From Immundisolibacter cernigliae (lineage in GTDB: Bacteria > Pseudomonadota > Gammaproteobacteria > Immundisolibacterales > Immundisolibacteraceae): a stretch of DNA of 64,000 nt. Location of the stretch: the NCBI RefSeq assembly GCF_001697225.1, contig NZ_CP014671.1, positions 620,001-684,000 on the forward strand, read 5' to 3'. The position numbers and the translations under genes were made by a program. The notes under the pieces were generated by a model. The model ran no database searches and was not told the origin of the DNA. It saw only the letters and a program-made list of their open reading frames with translations. Positions 1 to 12,723 of the stretch are shown here, piece by piece (positions within the stretch are counted from its first letter, which is position 1; the number at the start of each line of letters is the position of its first letter).

Positions 1-2409
1 GGCCGCCCGCAGGCGGTTGAAGTGGTTCAGCTCGCGCGGCGCCACCGCCTCGCGCAGGCTGACCAGGTTGTCCACCTGCACCAGCGAACCGTCGCCGGCC
101 CGAAGATAGATGTCGGTCAGGTCGGTCGGCTGGCGGCGCGCGTCGTCGGCCAGCTTCACGATCACCTCGTACTGCTTGCCGGCGCGCTTGAAGCGCGTCA
201 CCTCGCGCCCGCCAAGCAGGGTCTCGAGCGTGCGCCCGACCTCGACCGCGCTGATGCCGACGTTGGCCAGCTTGTCGCGATTCACGTCCACCTTCAGCTG
301 CGGCTTGTTCAGCTTCAGGTCCGTGTCCAGGTTCAGCAGAGCCGGGTTCTGGCTCGCCCGCGCCATCAGGGTATCGACCGCCGCCTGCAGCTGCTCCCAG
401 GTGTCGGCCTGCAGCACGAGTTGTACCGGCATCTCGCGATAGCCGCCCATGCCCAGCGAGGCGCGGTTGATGGGAAACGCCAGCACGCCCGGCAGGGCAC
501 CGAGCTTCGGTCCGAGTTCGCCGGTGATGTCGAACTGGCTGCGCGTGCGCTCGCCCCACGGCTTGATGGTGGCGAACGACGCGCCGACGTTGACTGGCGC
601 CGGCCGCTGCACGCCCGGCGACACCACCATGAACAGCGTCTTCATCTCCGGGACGGAGCTCAGGATTTTCTCGGCCTCCAGTGTGTTGCGGTACATGTAG
701 TCGTAGGTCGCGCCCTCCGGGCCGATCATGAGCACCACGAAGTCGGAGCGATCCTCGACCGGCGCCAGTTCCGATTTGAGCTGCGTGAACATCCATGCGC
801 CGGCCGCGCCCACGCCGATGGCCAGCGCCAGCACCAGCACCCAGCCGCGCAACGCAAGGCGCAGCGTGGCCTCGTAGCCGCGGTTCAGCGCCACGAAAAA
901 ACGTTCCGTGAACTGATACGCCGGGCTGTGGTGAGCCGGCTTCAGGATGCGCCCGCACAGCATCGGCACCAGCGTCAGGGCGACGAAGCCCGACACCGCC
1001 ACGGCGCCGGCCACCGCCAGCGCGAATTCCCGGAACAGCCGTCCGGTGGTGCCGGTCTGAAAGGCCATCGGCACGAATACGGCGATCAGGGTGATGGTCA
1101 TGGCCAGCACGGCAAAGCCGATCTCGCGCCCGCCGACCAGCGCCGCCTCGCGCGGCGACAGGCCGTCCTCGATGCGCCGGTAGATGTTCTCCAGCACCAC
1201 GATGGCGTCGTCCACCACCAGGCCGATGGCCAGCACCAGCGCCAGCAGGGTCAGGATGTTGATCGAGAAATCGAGCGCGTACAGAAAGAAGAACGCGCCG
1301 ATGATGGCGACCGGAATCGACAGGAACGGGATCAGCGTGGCCCGCGGCGAGCGCAGGAAACCGAAGATCACCACCACCACCAGCGCCAGCGCCTCGAACA
1401 GGGTCCGGTAAACGGCGTTAATCGATTCCTCGACAAAGTCGGACCGATCGGTACCGATCTTGAACTGCATGCCCGGCGGCAGGGCAGCCTGGATTTCCGG
1501 CAGCATGAGCTTGATGGCCCGGGCAACCTCCAGCAGATTGGCCGTGGACTGCTTGACCACGCCCATGCCCACCGCCGGCAAACCGTCCACGCGAATGCCG
1601 GAACGTTCGTCCTCGGCGCCCAGCGCCGCGTGGCCGACGTCCTTCAGGCGCACCGGGTAGCCGTTGACCTCGCGGATGATCATTTCGTCGAACTGCGCCG
1701 GCGTGCGCAGGTCGGTTTCAGACAGCACCGTGAACTCGCGCTCGGTACTCTCGATGCGCCCGGACGGCACCTCGATGTTCTCGCGCCGCAGCGCGGTTTC
1801 GACGTCCAGCGGCGTGAGCCCATACCCGGCCAGCCGCTCCCGATCCAGCCACACGCGCATGGAATAACGCCGCTCGCCGCCGATCAGCACCGTCGCCACG
1901 CCCGGAATGGTCTGCAGGCGGTCGCGCACCACCCGGTCGGCGAAGTCCGACACCTCCAGCGGCGAGTGGCGATCGCTGTAGAAGGCCAGCCACATGATCG
2001 GGTCGGCGTCGGCCTCGACCTTGGAGATGACCGGCTCGTTGACGTCCTCGGGCAGCTTGTCGCGGGCGCGGGCGACCCGATCGCGCACGTCGGCGGCGGC
2101 GTCGTCCGGATCGCGCGTCAGGCGGAACTTGATCGTGATTTCCGACACTTCCTCGCGCGACACCGACTTCATGACGTCGATGCCCTCGATGCCGGACAGC
2201 TCGTCCTCCATCGGCTGGCTGACCTGGCTTTCGATGATCTCGGCGCTGGCGCCGCGGTAGATGGTGCGTACCGACACCACCGGCGTGTCGATCATGGGGT
2301 ACTCGCGCACCGACAGGCGCGTGAAGGCGATCGCCCCCAACAGCAGGATGACCAGGCTCATCACCGTGGCCAGCACCGGCCGGCCGACCGACACGTCGGT
2401 CAGTTTCAC
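1..2409 (-). CDS. RND multidrug efflux permease (AcrB/MexF type), 3' end outside window
   Basis: Inner-membrane proton-driven permease of the RND superfamily that exports drugs or other amphiphiles with an adaptor and an outer-membrane channel. About 803 residues are present from a GTG start at 2409; the C-terminal part lies beyond base 1. The N-terminus (KLTDVSVGRPVLATVMSLVI) gives the first membrane helix and start of the porter domain. The TM4 proton-relay motif GLVVDDAIVVLEN has the paired aspartates typical of HAE1 pumps rather than metal pumps, followed by an amphipathic loop and AVLAMTITLIAVFVPMAF. The GTG start overlaps the adaptor stop codon (GTGA), so the two genes are translationally coupled. 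Substrate cannot be told from sequence. Confidence 0.93.
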   Translation of the reverse strand, partial: MKLTDVSVGRPVLATVMSLVILLLGAIAFTRLSVREYPMIDTPVVSVRTIYRGASAEIIESQVSQPMEDELSGIEGIDVMKSVSREEVSEITIKFRLTRDPDDAAADVRDRVARARDKLPEDVNEPVISKVEADADPIMWLAFYSDRHSPLEVSDFADRVVRDRLQTIPGVATVLIGGERRYSMRVWLDRERLAGYGLTPLDVETALRRENIEVPSGRIESTEREFTVLSETDLRTPAQFDEMIIREVNGYPVRLKDVGHAALGAEDERSGIRVDGLPAVGMGVVKQSTANLLEVARAIKLMLPEIQAALPPGMQFKIGTDRSDFVEESINAVYRTLFEALALVVVVIFGFLRSPRATLIPFLSIPVAIIGAFFFLYALDFSINILTLLALVLAIGLVVDDAIVVLENIYRRIEDGLSPREAALVGGREIGFAVLAMTITLIAVFVPMAFQTGTTGRLFREFALAVAGAVAVSGFVALTLVPMLCGRILKPAHHSPAYQFTERFFVALNRGYEATLRLALRGWVLVLALAIGVGAAGAWMFTQLKSELAPVEDRSDFVVLMIGPEGATYDYMYRNTLEAEKILSSVPEMKTLFMVVSPGVQRPAPVNVGASFATIKPWGERTRSQFDITGELGPKLGALPGVLAFPINRASLGMGGYREMPVQLVLQADTWEQLQAAVDTLMARASQNPALLNLDTDLKLNKPQLKVDVNRDKLANVGISAVEVGRTLETLLGGREVTRFKRAGKQYEVIVKLADDARRQPTDLTDIYLRAGDGSLVQVDNLVSLREAVAPRELNHFNRLRAA

Positions 2410-3479
2410 GGCCTGGCCTCCTGCTCACGGGCGGCCACCGGCATGCCGTCGCGCAGCTTCATCTGGCCCTCGGTGACCACCGTGTCGCCGGCCGCCAGGC
2501 CCTCGACGATCTCGACGATGCCCGGCTCGCGCAGGCCCGTGCGCACCGGCGTCAGCGCCACCTTGCCGTCCACTACCTTGAACACGAACAGCTGCTCGCC
2601 GCGCGGCACGATGGCCTGCTCCGGAATCACCACCGCCTGCGGCCGCTCGCCGACCGTGAGCTCCACCTGCGCGAACATGCCCGGCCGCAGCAGGCGGTCG
2701 GTGTTGGGCACCCGCCCGCGCAGCGCAAAGGTGCGCGTGGCGGCGTCCAGGCGCGGGTCGATGGCGTAAATCTCGCCCGCGAAGTCGCGTCCCGAAACGG
2801 CATCAACCCGCAGCGTCAACGGCCGACCGACCGTCATCGCCGTGGCATGGCGCTCCGGCACCCGGAACTCCACCTTCAGCGGATCCAGATTTTCCAGATT
2901 CACCAGATCCTGCCCCGGCTGCACATAGGCGCCGGGACTGACCAGCCGCAGCCCGGCCACGCCGTCGAAGGGCGCCCGCAGCACGGTCTTGGCCAGCATT
3001 ACCTGATGGCGCTGCAGCAGGGCCCGCGATTCGGCCAGCCGCGCCTGCGCCTGGTCGTATTCCTGCTGGCTCAGCATGTTGGTCTTGACCAGATCGGCGG
3101 CGCGCTGGAAGTTCAGGCTATTGACCGTCACCGTGGCCTCGGTCTGCGCCACCTGCGCCCGGTACTCGGCGCCATCGAGCGTGATCAGCGGCTCACCGGC
3201 CTTGACCGGCTGACCTTCCTCGAAATGGATGCGCTCCACGCGGCCGGGAATCTCGGAGCGGATCAGCACCGACTCGTTGGCGGTCAGCGTGCCCACGGCC
3301 CGCAGGCGGTCGGTCAATGCCTGCGTGCGGGCGCCGGCCACCAGCACCGGCGGGCCGGCCGGCGCGCCCGTCGCAGCTGATGGCGCGGCCGGTTTGTCCG
3401 CCGGAGTACAGGCAGCCAGGGCCAGCAGCAGGCATCCGGCCACCGGCAGGCGACGCGGCAAACGCAGGGTGTGGGGCAT
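2406..3479 (-). CDS. RND efflux periplasmic adaptor lipoprotein (AcrA/MexE type)
   Basis: Membrane-fusion subunit linking the RND permease to an outer-membrane channel. The chosen ATG at 3479 gives 357 residues starting MPHTLRLPRRLPVAGCLL with a lipoprotein signal ending in a lipobox (LALAAC), so it should be lipid-anchored. The body shows the usual order: lipoyl/barrel-sandwich half (SEIPGRVERIHFEEGQPVKAG), an alpha-helical hairpin (QRAADLVKTNMLSQQEYDQA), the second lipoyl half (LRAPFDGVAGL), then beta-barrel and membrane-proximal domains. A further 20 codons lie upstream in frame but would precede the signal peptide. It is first in the operon with the permease. Confidence 0.93.
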   Translation of the reverse strand: MPHTLRLPRRLPVAGCLLLALAACTPADKPAAPSAATGAPAGPPVLVAGARTQALTDRLRAVGTLTANESVLIRSEIPGRVERIHFEEGQPVKAGEPLITLDGAEYRAQVAQTEATVTVNSLNFQRAADLVKTNMLSQQEYDQAQARLAESRALLQRHQVMLAKTVLRAPFDGVAGLRLVSPGAYVQPGQDLVNLENLDPLKVEFRVPERHATAMTVGRPLTLRVDAVSGRDFAGEIYAIDPRLDAATRTFALRGRVPNTDRLLRPGMFAQVELTVGERPQAVVIPEQAIVPRGEQLFVFKVVDGKVALTPVRTGLREPGIVEIVEGLAAGDTVVTEGQMKLRDGMPVAAREQEARP

Positions 3480-3571
3480 GTTGTTTTCCGTTGGATCGGC
3501 GTCCGGCGGCATTACACCCAACGCTGACCGCGCGGTCAAGCTGCGGCAGCGGCACCTGGGGAAACGCTGCC

Positions 3572-3596
3572 GGAGCCCGGCTGCGGCGGGCGATCA
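3572..3596. repeat. REP-like GC-rich hairpin, copy 1
   Basis: A short imperfect palindrome beginning GGAGCCCGGCTGCGG and ending GGGCGATC lies between dnaE2 and the RND adaptor gene. The same core recurs at 9465 and, inverted, at 10859. It resembles the dispersed extragenic palindromes of other high-GC proteobacteria. Confidence 0.6.
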
Positions 3597-3601
3597 TCAC
3601 G

Positions 3602-6711
<3,110 letters not shown>

Positions 6712-6715
<4 letters not shown>

Positions 6716-8121
6716 TGCCACAGGCCGTGCAGGTAAAAGGCGCCGTCGTGCAGGTCCCGATACACCCAGCACAGGCGCCCGGCCCGGTCCTGCGCCATGA
6801 AGTAATCGCGCGCCGCCGCCTCGCCCTCCCACCAGCCCAGCTCGATGCGCTCGGGCGCGCCGAGCAGGCGCGCCGGCGTCAGGCGCTGCGGCTGCGCCAG
6901 CAGCCACGGCGGGCGCGGCGGGTGATGCGAGCCGGGCACCGCCGCCGGCCCGGCATCGGCCATGGCCGCCTCCGGGCGCCGGTCCGGACTGACCGCGATC
7001 TGGCGCACGGCGTCGCTACCCAGCCGCGCCGCCAGGCGTTCGCGCAGTTCCAGCAGGCGCTGGCCCAGCAGCGCGCTGCTGCCGAAAAGATCGTCCTGGA
7101 GCGCCGCGGCCGGCTCGAAACGGTCCGCTTCGAGGCGCAGTTCGAGAATGCCGTGCGCCAGCGTGATGCGCTCCAGCCGCTCGCGCACCACCCGCAGCAG
7201 GCGCGCCGGATCGCGCGTGGGCGACATCAGGCCGATCGGCTGCGCGCTCGCCCGCCGACGGCTGCCCCGCAGGCGCAGCACGAAATTCTGGACGGCGCCG
7301 TCGCGGGCGCGCAGGTAGGCCGCGAACTCGCCCAGCATCATCTTGAGCGGGAACAGCAGCGCCTCAGTGCTGGCGACCGGGTCGCCGAACTCGAAGCGGC
7401 GGCGGTAGCGCGCCGCCGGCACGAACGCCTCCCAGGCCTCCGGGGCACGACCCAGCAGCCGCTCCAGCGCCAGCATGGCCGTGCCCCCCAGACGCCGGCC
7501 GAGCGCATCGGTCGGCAGCGCGAGCACCTCGCCGATGCGTCGCAGGCCGGCACCGGTCAGCAGACGCAGCGCCGGATCCTCGAACGGCAGCAGCCCCAGC
7601 GGCAGCCCGCCGATGGCGCCGGCGATGTCGCCGGTTTCGCGCACCGGCTGCTGCAAACCGCCATCGGCACGTGCCAGCAGCAGGCTGCAGCCGAGCGTCG
7701 GGGCGACGCCAAACTGCACCCGATACGCCGGCAGGTCCGCCAGCAAGGCGCCGACCAGCCCGCTCCAGCCGCCAAACAGGTGCGCGCTCGGCCCAACCTG
7801 TACCCACACCGCCTGCCGCTGCGGGCACACGGTGACCGGCGTGCCGAAGCGGTACAGCCAGCAGGCCAGGCCGTTCAGGGCCGCGCGCTCGGCCGCCGGC
7901 CGGCGGCTCAGGGCCAGCAACTCCGGCACCCGCGCCACGGCGGCGGGCAGCGCCATGCCGGGGTGCAAGCCGCGCCGCGCCGCCTCGGCGTTCAGGCCGT
8001 GCAGCCAGCGGCCGCGGCCGGTCTGTTCGCAGACCGCCGCCGGGCGATCCGGCGCCAGCGTCAGAACCTGGCCCAGGGCCTCCAGCGGCAGGTCGGGAAA
8101 CAGGGCGCAGATCCACGGCAT
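6712..8121 (-). CDS. imuB: ImuB, Y-family polymerase-like mutasome subunit
   Basis: Y-family (DinB/UmuC-like) protein of the ImuA-ImuB-DnaE2 mutasome; ImuB is known as a non-catalytic hub that contacts the sliding clamp and DnaE2. The ATG at 8121 gives 469 residues starting [17 protein letters not shown]. Where active Y-family enzymes carry the acidic SxDE motif, this protein reads [12 protein letters not shown], consistent with loss of catalysis. A little-finger-like region and a C-terminal extension ending [15 protein letters not shown] follow. Sixteen bases separate it from imuA and it overlaps dnaE2. Confidence 0.94.
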
Positions 8122-8137
8122 GGCGACCGGCCGCTGC

Positions 8138-8761
8138 TCACGCCGCCACCGGCAGGTCGCCGCAGCGGTGCAGCAGGCCGTGACCGGCCGGCCCGCCGCG
8201 GCACTTGAGAACCTCCACCCGCAGCTGGGCATCGTGGGCCGGCGCCACCGTTAGGCGCACCGCCGCATGGCTGTGGCCGTCGGCGCGACCGGCGCGACCG
8301 GCGCGAAAACAGAACGCCAGGCACTGCGCGGCATCCGCGGCCAGCTGCAGGCGCCGCTCGGCCGTGCCATCGAGCGCCCCCCAGCAGGCCAGCGCGGCGA
8401 ACAGGCCGCTGCGGGCGATCTGCTCCGCCGCCCACTGCGCCTGCCCGGCATCCTGCGGCCGCACCCACAGCAGATGCTGCAGATCGACGCCGCGCGAGGC
8501 GAGTGCCGGCGCATACGGCAGGTAAGGCGGATCAATCAGCGCCACCGCGCGCCCGGCCGCGGTGAACGCAGCCAGCGCCGGGATGATCAGCGAGAAACCC
8601 AGGCCCGCTTCGGTGCCGATGATCTGCGTCAGCGCCCCGACCGGCCAGCCACCCAGCAGCGCCCGGTCGAGGGCCTCGATGCGCGTGCTGGCCACCGCGG
8701 CCGCCGGCCGCGGGCAGTCGCCGCGCCAGACGCCCGGAATCTGCAGGGCCGTCGCCTTCAC
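8138..8761 (-). CDS. imuA: ImuA, RecA-like SOS mutagenesis protein
   Basis: RecA/SulA-like protein of 207 residues. ImuA proteins cooperate with RecA, ImuB and DnaE2 in lesion bypass. The sequence starts MKATALQIPGVWRG, with the family-typical RIEALDRALLGGWPVGALTQI strand-helix segment and a degenerate Walker region (GTEAGLGFSLI) in place of a clean P-loop; DLQHLLWVRP is another recognisable family stretch. The GTG start at 8761 overlaps the lexA stop codon (GTGA), so expression is coupled to the repressor. Confidence 0.88.
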   Translation of the reverse strand: MKATALQIPGVWRGDCPRPAAAVASTRIEALDRALLGGWPVGALTQIIGTEAGLGFSLIIPALAAFTAAGRAVALIDPPYLPYAPALASRGVDLQHLLWVRPQDAGQAQWAAEQIARSGLFAALACWGALDGTAERRLQLAADAAQCLAFCFRAGRAGRADGHSHAAVRLTVAPAHDAQLRVEVLKCRGGPAGHGLLHRCGDLPVAA

Positions 8762-9405
8762 GGGCCGGTCGCCGGCCGGATCAGCCCGGCATGGACGCCG
8801 ATCAGGCGCAGTCCGGCCGTGGCCGGATCGTAGACCTGCGGCGCAAAGGCAACCTGATCGTCATGCTCGGAGACCAGCACCACCTGGCCGGCGCGGCGCG
8901 TGTAGCGCTTCAGCGTCAGGCGCGGGTCGCCGGTTTGCGGGTCGGGCACCAGCGCCGCGACCACCGCGCCCGGCGGCGGGTCCGGGTCCTCGCGCACGCC
9001 GACCAGATCATTCGGCAGCACGCCGATGTTCCGCATCGACCAGCCCTGCACCCGAAACAGCCAGTCCGGGCGCGGGCGAAACAGCGCCGGATCGACCGCC
9101 AGCCACTCCTCCACATGATCGCCCGCCATGATCGGCTGGCCGGCGGCGATGCGGCCGATCAGCGGCAGCTGCACGCGCGAAGGCGCCGCTGCCAGCCGCA
9201 GCCCGCGGCTGACGCCCGCAACCTTGTGCAGCGCGCCACGCTGAACCAGCTTTTCGATCAACTCCGCCGCCGCGCGCACCGAGCAGCCCAGGCCCTGCGC
9301 CAGTTCGCGCACGGTCGGCGTGGCGCCGTGGCGCTCGAAATGGCGCTCGATGGCCTGCAGCGCGGCGGCCTGGCGGGGTGGCAAGGGGGCGGGTGCTGTC
9401 GTCAT
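8758..9405 (-). CDS. lexA: LexA-type SOS repressor
   Basis: SOS repressor of 215 residues. The winged-helix DNA-binding domain lies in the first ~70 residues (PTVRELAQGLGCSVRAAAELIEKL). A self-cleavage domain follows with the scissile Ala88-Gly89 (GRIAAGQP), nucleophile Ser123 (GWSMRN) and general-base Lys166 (LTLKRY). It heads the imuA-imuB-dnaE2 operon, the arrangement known for lexA2-linked cassettes, and probably autoregulates it through the palindrome directly upstream. There is no room for a ribosome-binding site between that palindrome and the ATG, so the message may be leaderless. A second lexA elsewhere in the genome is possible. Confidence 0.93.
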   Translation of the reverse strand: MTTAPAPLPPRQAAALQAIERHFERHGATPTVRELAQGLGCSVRAAAELIEKLVQRGALHKVAGVSRGLRLAAAPSRVQLPLIGRIAAGQPIMAGDHVEEWLAVDPALFRPRPDWLFRVQGWSMRNIGVLPNDLVGVREDPDPPPGAVVAALVPDPQTGDPRLTLKRYTRRAGQVVLVSEHDDQVAFAPQVYDPATAGLRLIGVHAGLIRPATGP

Positions 9406-9425
9406 GGCTACACAAATGTATAGCC
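9406..9425. promoter_or_regulatory. Candidate LexA operator
   Basis: The 20-bp palindrome GGCTACACAAATGTATAGCC has 8-bp arms with one mismatched pair around a 4-bp centre. It lies immediately before the lexA start codon. Its TAC-N6-GTA-like half-sites resemble lexA2-type operators more than the Escherichia coli CTGT-N8-ACAG box. Function is inferred from position and symmetry. Confidence 0.7.
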
Positions 9426-9464
9426 CCTCGCCCGGCCGTGCAATCGGCTGGCCTAGCCGGTGCA

Positions 9465-9488
9465 GGAGCCCGGCTGCGCCGGGCGATC
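9465..9488. repeat. REP-like GC-rich hairpin, copy 2
   Basis: Core GGAGCCCGGCTGCGCC followed by GGGCGATC. GCCCGGC and GCCGGGC pair around a TGC loop. It lies between the MFS gene and lexA, and may terminate MFS transcription. Confidence 0.65.
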
Positions 9489-9542
9489 CTCATGCCGCAA
9501 GGCAATCACCGCGCAGCCAGGCTGCGTCTACCCCGGCTCCCT

Positions 9543-10763
9543 TCAGCCCTGCGCCGCTGTGCGCCGGACCAGCACCTGACCGAAGCCGAGGCCGATGCCC
9601 AGCAGCGCGGCGGCGCCAAGGGCGATTGCCGGTCCGCTGCCGACATGCGCGGACAACCAGCCGGTCAGGGTCACGCCAGCCGCCTGCCCCAGGAAAAAGC
9701 TCGCCGCGAAGATCGACACCGCCGCACCGCGCACCCGCGGTGCCATCTGCGTGGCATTCACCTGCAGCGTGTTGTGCAGCATGTAAAAGCCGAGTCCGGC
9801 CAGCAGGCTGCCGACGATGCCGAAAATCCACGACGGCGCCGCGGCGATCGCGCCCAGCCCCAGGCACAGGAACACGGCGCCGGCGCGCGCCAGCCCCGCC
9901 TCACCGAGCCCCCTGACCAGGCGCCGCGCCCCCAGCGCGTACACCAGCCCGCCGGCGCCAAACACCATCACCAGTGAGCCGGCAACGGTCAGCGACACGC
10001 CGATCTGGTGATGTAGGTGCGCGGCCATGAAGGCCAGCGGCCCGAACAGGAAGCTGCCTTCCAGGAACACGATCAGCAGCAGAATCTGCGCCCAGCGCCC
10101 GCCGAGCACCTCGCGAAAATCACCCAGCGTGCGCCCCAGCGAGCTTGCCACGGCGCTGCCGGCTCGCCCGCTGGAGCCCGGCGGCAGGCGCTGCAAACCG
10201 ACGAACAGCTGCGCGCCCACGATGCCGTAAAGCCCGGCCAGCACGAAATACGGCACCCGCCAGCCCAGGTGGTCGGCGGCCACGCCGCCCAGCCACACGC
10301 CGGCCGCAAGCCCCGTGATCTGCCCGATCAGGAAGCGCGCCAGCACCGGCTGGCGGCGCTCGTAAGGCACCACATCGCCGAGCCAGGCGATCGACAGCGG
10401 GATGATCGCCGCCGCCAGCATGCCGGCCAGCACCCGCGCCGCGCGCAGCTGCCCGAAATCGCCGGCAAAGGCACACGCCAGCGAGGCCAGCGCACAGGCC
10501 AGCACCGCCCAGGCCACCACCCGGTACTTGCCGAAGCGATCGCCGACCGGCCCCCACAGCACCTGCGAGGCGCCATAGGCCAGGGCATAGAAGCTGACCA
10601 CCTGCGCGGTGGTGGCCAGCGGCACGCCGAAGATCTGCGCAAGCTGCGGCAGCAGGGCGTCGTTGACGCGCATCGCCATCGCGCTCGCGCCGGCGGCCAG
10701 CGACAGGCAGACGATGGCCAGCAAGGGCGGCGATCCGGTATCGGGCGCCGGGGAATCATTCAT
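9543..10763 (-). CDS. MFS permease (drug/metabolite exporter-like)
   Basis: Twelve-helix major facilitator transporter of 406 residues, starting at the ATG at 10763 (MNDSPAPDTGSPPLLAIVCL). The helix 2-3 signature reads GPVGDRFGKYRVV, and helix 4 RAARVLAGMLAAAIIPLSIA has the conserved arginine of the AraJ/Bcr-like drug:H+ antiporter group. A second helix bundle follows a central loop near residues 185-200. It stands alone, with REP-like hairpins on both sides; substrate unknown. Longer upstream starts would cross a REP element and are unlikely. Confidence 0.9.
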   Translation of the reverse strand: MNDSPAPDTGSPPLLAIVCLSLAAGASAMAMRVNDALLPQLAQIFGVPLATTAQVVSFYALAYGASQVLWGPVGDRFGKYRVVAWAVLACALASLACAFAGDFGQLRAARVLAGMLAAAIIPLSIAWLGDVVPYERRQPVLARFLIGQITGLAAGVWLGGVAADHLGWRVPYFVLAGLYGIVGAQLFVGLQRLPPGSSGRAGSAVASSLGRTLGDFREVLGGRWAQILLLIVFLEGSFLFGPLAFMAAHLHHQIGVSLTVAGSLVMVFGAGGLVYALGARRLVRGLGEAGLARAGAVFLCLGLGAIAAAPSWIFGIVGSLLAGLGFYMLHNTLQVNATQMAPRVRGAAVSIFAASFFLGQAAGVTLTGWLSAHVGSGPAIALGAAALLGIGLGFGQVLVRRTAAQG

Positions 10764-10832
10764 TGATACGGGCAGTCCTGTTGGCGGGCCGGTGCGCCCG
10801 GATCTTGTGAGTGCCTGCCACCCGGAGACCTT

Positions 10833-10885
10833 GTGGGAGTGCAGCTTTGCTGCGCGATGATCGCCCGGCACAGCCGGGCTCCCAC
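10833..10885. repeat. REP-like hairpin, copy 3 (bounded by GTGGGAG/CTCCCAC)
   Basis: A 53-bp element with 7-bp terminal arms GTGGGAG and CTCCCAC. Internally it carries the inverted form of the core seen at 3572 and 9465 (GATCGCCCGGC then GCCGGGCTCCC). It lies between the hydratase and MFS genes. Confidence 0.65.
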
Positions 10886-10944
10886 AATTTTCCGGTAGGC
10901 GCCTGTCTGCGCCGCGGGAAACGCTCGATACCGTCAGCGTTTCC

Positions 10945-11766
10945 TCAACCACCGGCGCCGAACGAAAACCCGAAGCTGCCCAGCCGCCCGTAGTCGGCAT
11001 GAAACACGTCACCCGGCGTCACCGCCAGGGCGCGCGTGAAGGAGCCGGCCAGGATGACCTGTCCGGCTTCCAGCGCCACGCCGTGGCGGGCGAAGCGGCG
11101 CGCCAGCCAGGCGATGCCGGCCGCCGGGTGACCCAGCACGCCGGCGGCAAGGCCGGTCTCCTCGATCACGCCGTTGCGGTACAGCACGGCGCCGGCCCAG
11201 CGCAGGTCGATGCCCTCCGGCCGCACCGGCCGCCCGCCCAGCACCACGCCGGCGCTGGCGGCGTTGTCGGCGATGGTGTCGAGCACGCCGCGCCGCTGGC
11301 CGGTTTCGGCATCCACCCGCTCGGTGCGGGCGTCGATGATCTCGATTGCCGGCTGCACGTACTCGGTGGCGCGCAGCACGTCGGTGATCGACACCGTCTC
11401 GCCGGACAGCGGCGCGCCCAGCACGAAGGCCAGTTCCACCTCGACCATCGGCACGATGAAGCGGTCGCCGGGAATCACCTCGCCGTCGCCGAAGAACATG
11501 TCGTCCAGCAGCGTGCCGTAGTCCGGCTCGCTGATGTCGAAGGCCTGCTGCATGGCGCGCGAGGTCAGACCGATCTTGCGGCCCAGCACGCGCCGCCCGG
11601 CCTTGGCCTTGTGCGCCATCCAGGCGGCCTGGATGGCGTAGCTGTCGTCGATGTCGAGGTCAGGAAACTCACGCCGCAGCTGCCGGCGCGGCCGACGAGC
11701 CTGCTCGGCAGCCTCCAGTTCGGCGGCGATGCGCTGCACCGCCGCCTCATCCAGCGTCCGCGCCAT
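10945..11766 (-). CDS. 2-oxo-alkenoate hydratase (MhpD/HpaH family)
   Basis: Hydratase of 273 residues that adds water to 2-hydroxy-alkadienoates (2-oxopent-4-enoate or 2-oxohept-3-enedioate type), a late step of aromatic meta-cleavage pathways. The fumarylacetoacetase-C fold shows in [20 protein letters not shown], the metal-ligand stretch [10 protein letters not shown], and [15 protein letters not shown] is most like HpaH. It follows the hydrolase gene after a 4-base gap, an order expected for sequential steps. Exact substrate is unresolved and the ring-cleavage dioxygenase is not in this window. Confidence 0.88.
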   Translation of the reverse strand: MARTLDEAAVQRIAAELEAAEQARRPRRQLRREFPDLDIDDSYAIQAAWMAHKAKAGRRVLGRKIGLTSRAMQQAFDISEPDYGTLLDDMFFGDGEVIPGDRFIVPMVEVELAFVLGAPLSGETVSITDVLRATEYVQPAIEIIDARTERVDAETGQRRGVLDTIADNAASAGVVLGGRPVRPEGIDLRWAGAVLYRNGVIEETGLAAGVLGHPAAGIAWLARRFARHGVALEAGQVILAGSFTRALAVTPGDVFHADYGRLGSFGFSFGAGG

Positions 11767-11770
11767 CGCC

Positions 11771-12616
11771 TCAGCCGCCGAAGTGCTTGACGATCAGCGG
11801 GTACATGGCGTCCCAGCGCTGGGTCTGCGCCCAGTGGCCGCAGCGGTCCAGCACCACCAGCTCGGCCTGCTGCAGGTGCTTCAGGAAGTACAGGCTGGTG
11901 TCCAGCGGCACGATGCGATCCTGGCGGCCGTGCACCAGCAGCACCGGGTGCGGCAGGCGCCCGAGCTGGGCTTCCGGCACGGTCAGGTCGTTCATGCCGG
12001 CGGCCTGCGCCTGGAACAGCAGGTTGGTCATCTCGCGCGTCTTGGGGTCCATGGCCACCGCGTAGCGCTGCTTGATGATCTCGTCCAGGCCCGGCACGGC
12101 GGCCGGATCATGCACGAAGCTCTCGATCACTTCCTTGTAGCGGGCCGGCCGTGGATCCTTGTAGAACTCCAGCAGGCGCTTCATTTCCCAGCTGTATTCG
12201 AACGGCGCGCCGATGGCTCCCATCAGCAGCACCTTGTCGAAGCGCTGCGGCGCCTGCACCAGCGCGTGCAGGGTCAGGGCGCCACCCATGGAATTGCCGA
12301 CCACGTGGGCGCGCTCGACGCCCAGCGTGTCCATCAGCCCCAGCACCTGCTCCACGCGGTGCCCGATCCAGCCCAGAATGTGGGTCGGCAGCTCGGCCGG
12401 CAGCTCGGTCTGGCCAAAGCCGACCAGGTCCGGGGCGATCACGTAGTAATGCTTGGCCAGGTCCGGCGCGCAGCGCAGCCAGTTGGAGGCCGCCGTGGCG
12501 CCGGGACCGGCGCCGTGCAGCAGGATGGCCGGCGGATTCTTGGGGTCACCGGCCAGCAGCACGTGGCTGGCGATGGCGCCGGACGGGATCTTTTTTTCGA
12601 CGACGGATGTACTCAC
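11771..12616 (-). CDS. Meta-cleavage product hydrolase (alpha/beta hydrolase, MhpC/BphD type)
   Basis: Carbon-carbon bond hydrolase of 281 residues acting on ring-fission products of catechols. The GTG start at 12616 is preceded by a good AGGAG site. The oxyanion motif [13 protein letters not shown] is diagnostic of the MhpC/BphD/TodF group, the nucleophile elbow is GNSMGG, and the acid and base are Asp in HGRQDRIVP and His in CGHWAQ. Its product is the expected substrate of the adjacent downstream hydratase, so the pair is probably co-transcribed. Confidence 0.93.
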   Translation of the reverse strand: MSTSVVEKKIPSGAIASHVLLAGDPKNPPAILLHGAGPGATAASNWLRCAPDLAKHYYVIAPDLVGFGQTELPAELPTHILGWIGHRVEQVLGLMDTLGVERAHVVGNSMGGALTLHALVQAPQRFDKVLLMGAIGAPFEYSWEMKRLLEFYKDPRPARYKEVIESFVHDPAAVPGLDEIIKQRYAVAMDPKTREMTNLLFQAQAAGMNDLTVPEAQLGRLPHPVLLVHGRQDRIVPLDTSLYFLKHLQQAELVVLDRCGHWAQTQRWDAMYPLIVKHFGG

Positions 12617-12723
12617 GGGAAACTCCTGATGGCGACAAGAAAAAGCGTGCGCGCCGGCCGGCGCAGGGCGGCAATGATAGCCGCGCCCCTCGCCCCGCCG
12701 CTGACGCGACCGGCCAGCGCTGC

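Noticed and set aside
22-2769. Long plus-strand open frame opposite the RND permease
   Set aside because: Antisense shadow of a conserved gene; composition is Arg/His/Gln-rich with no family signature.
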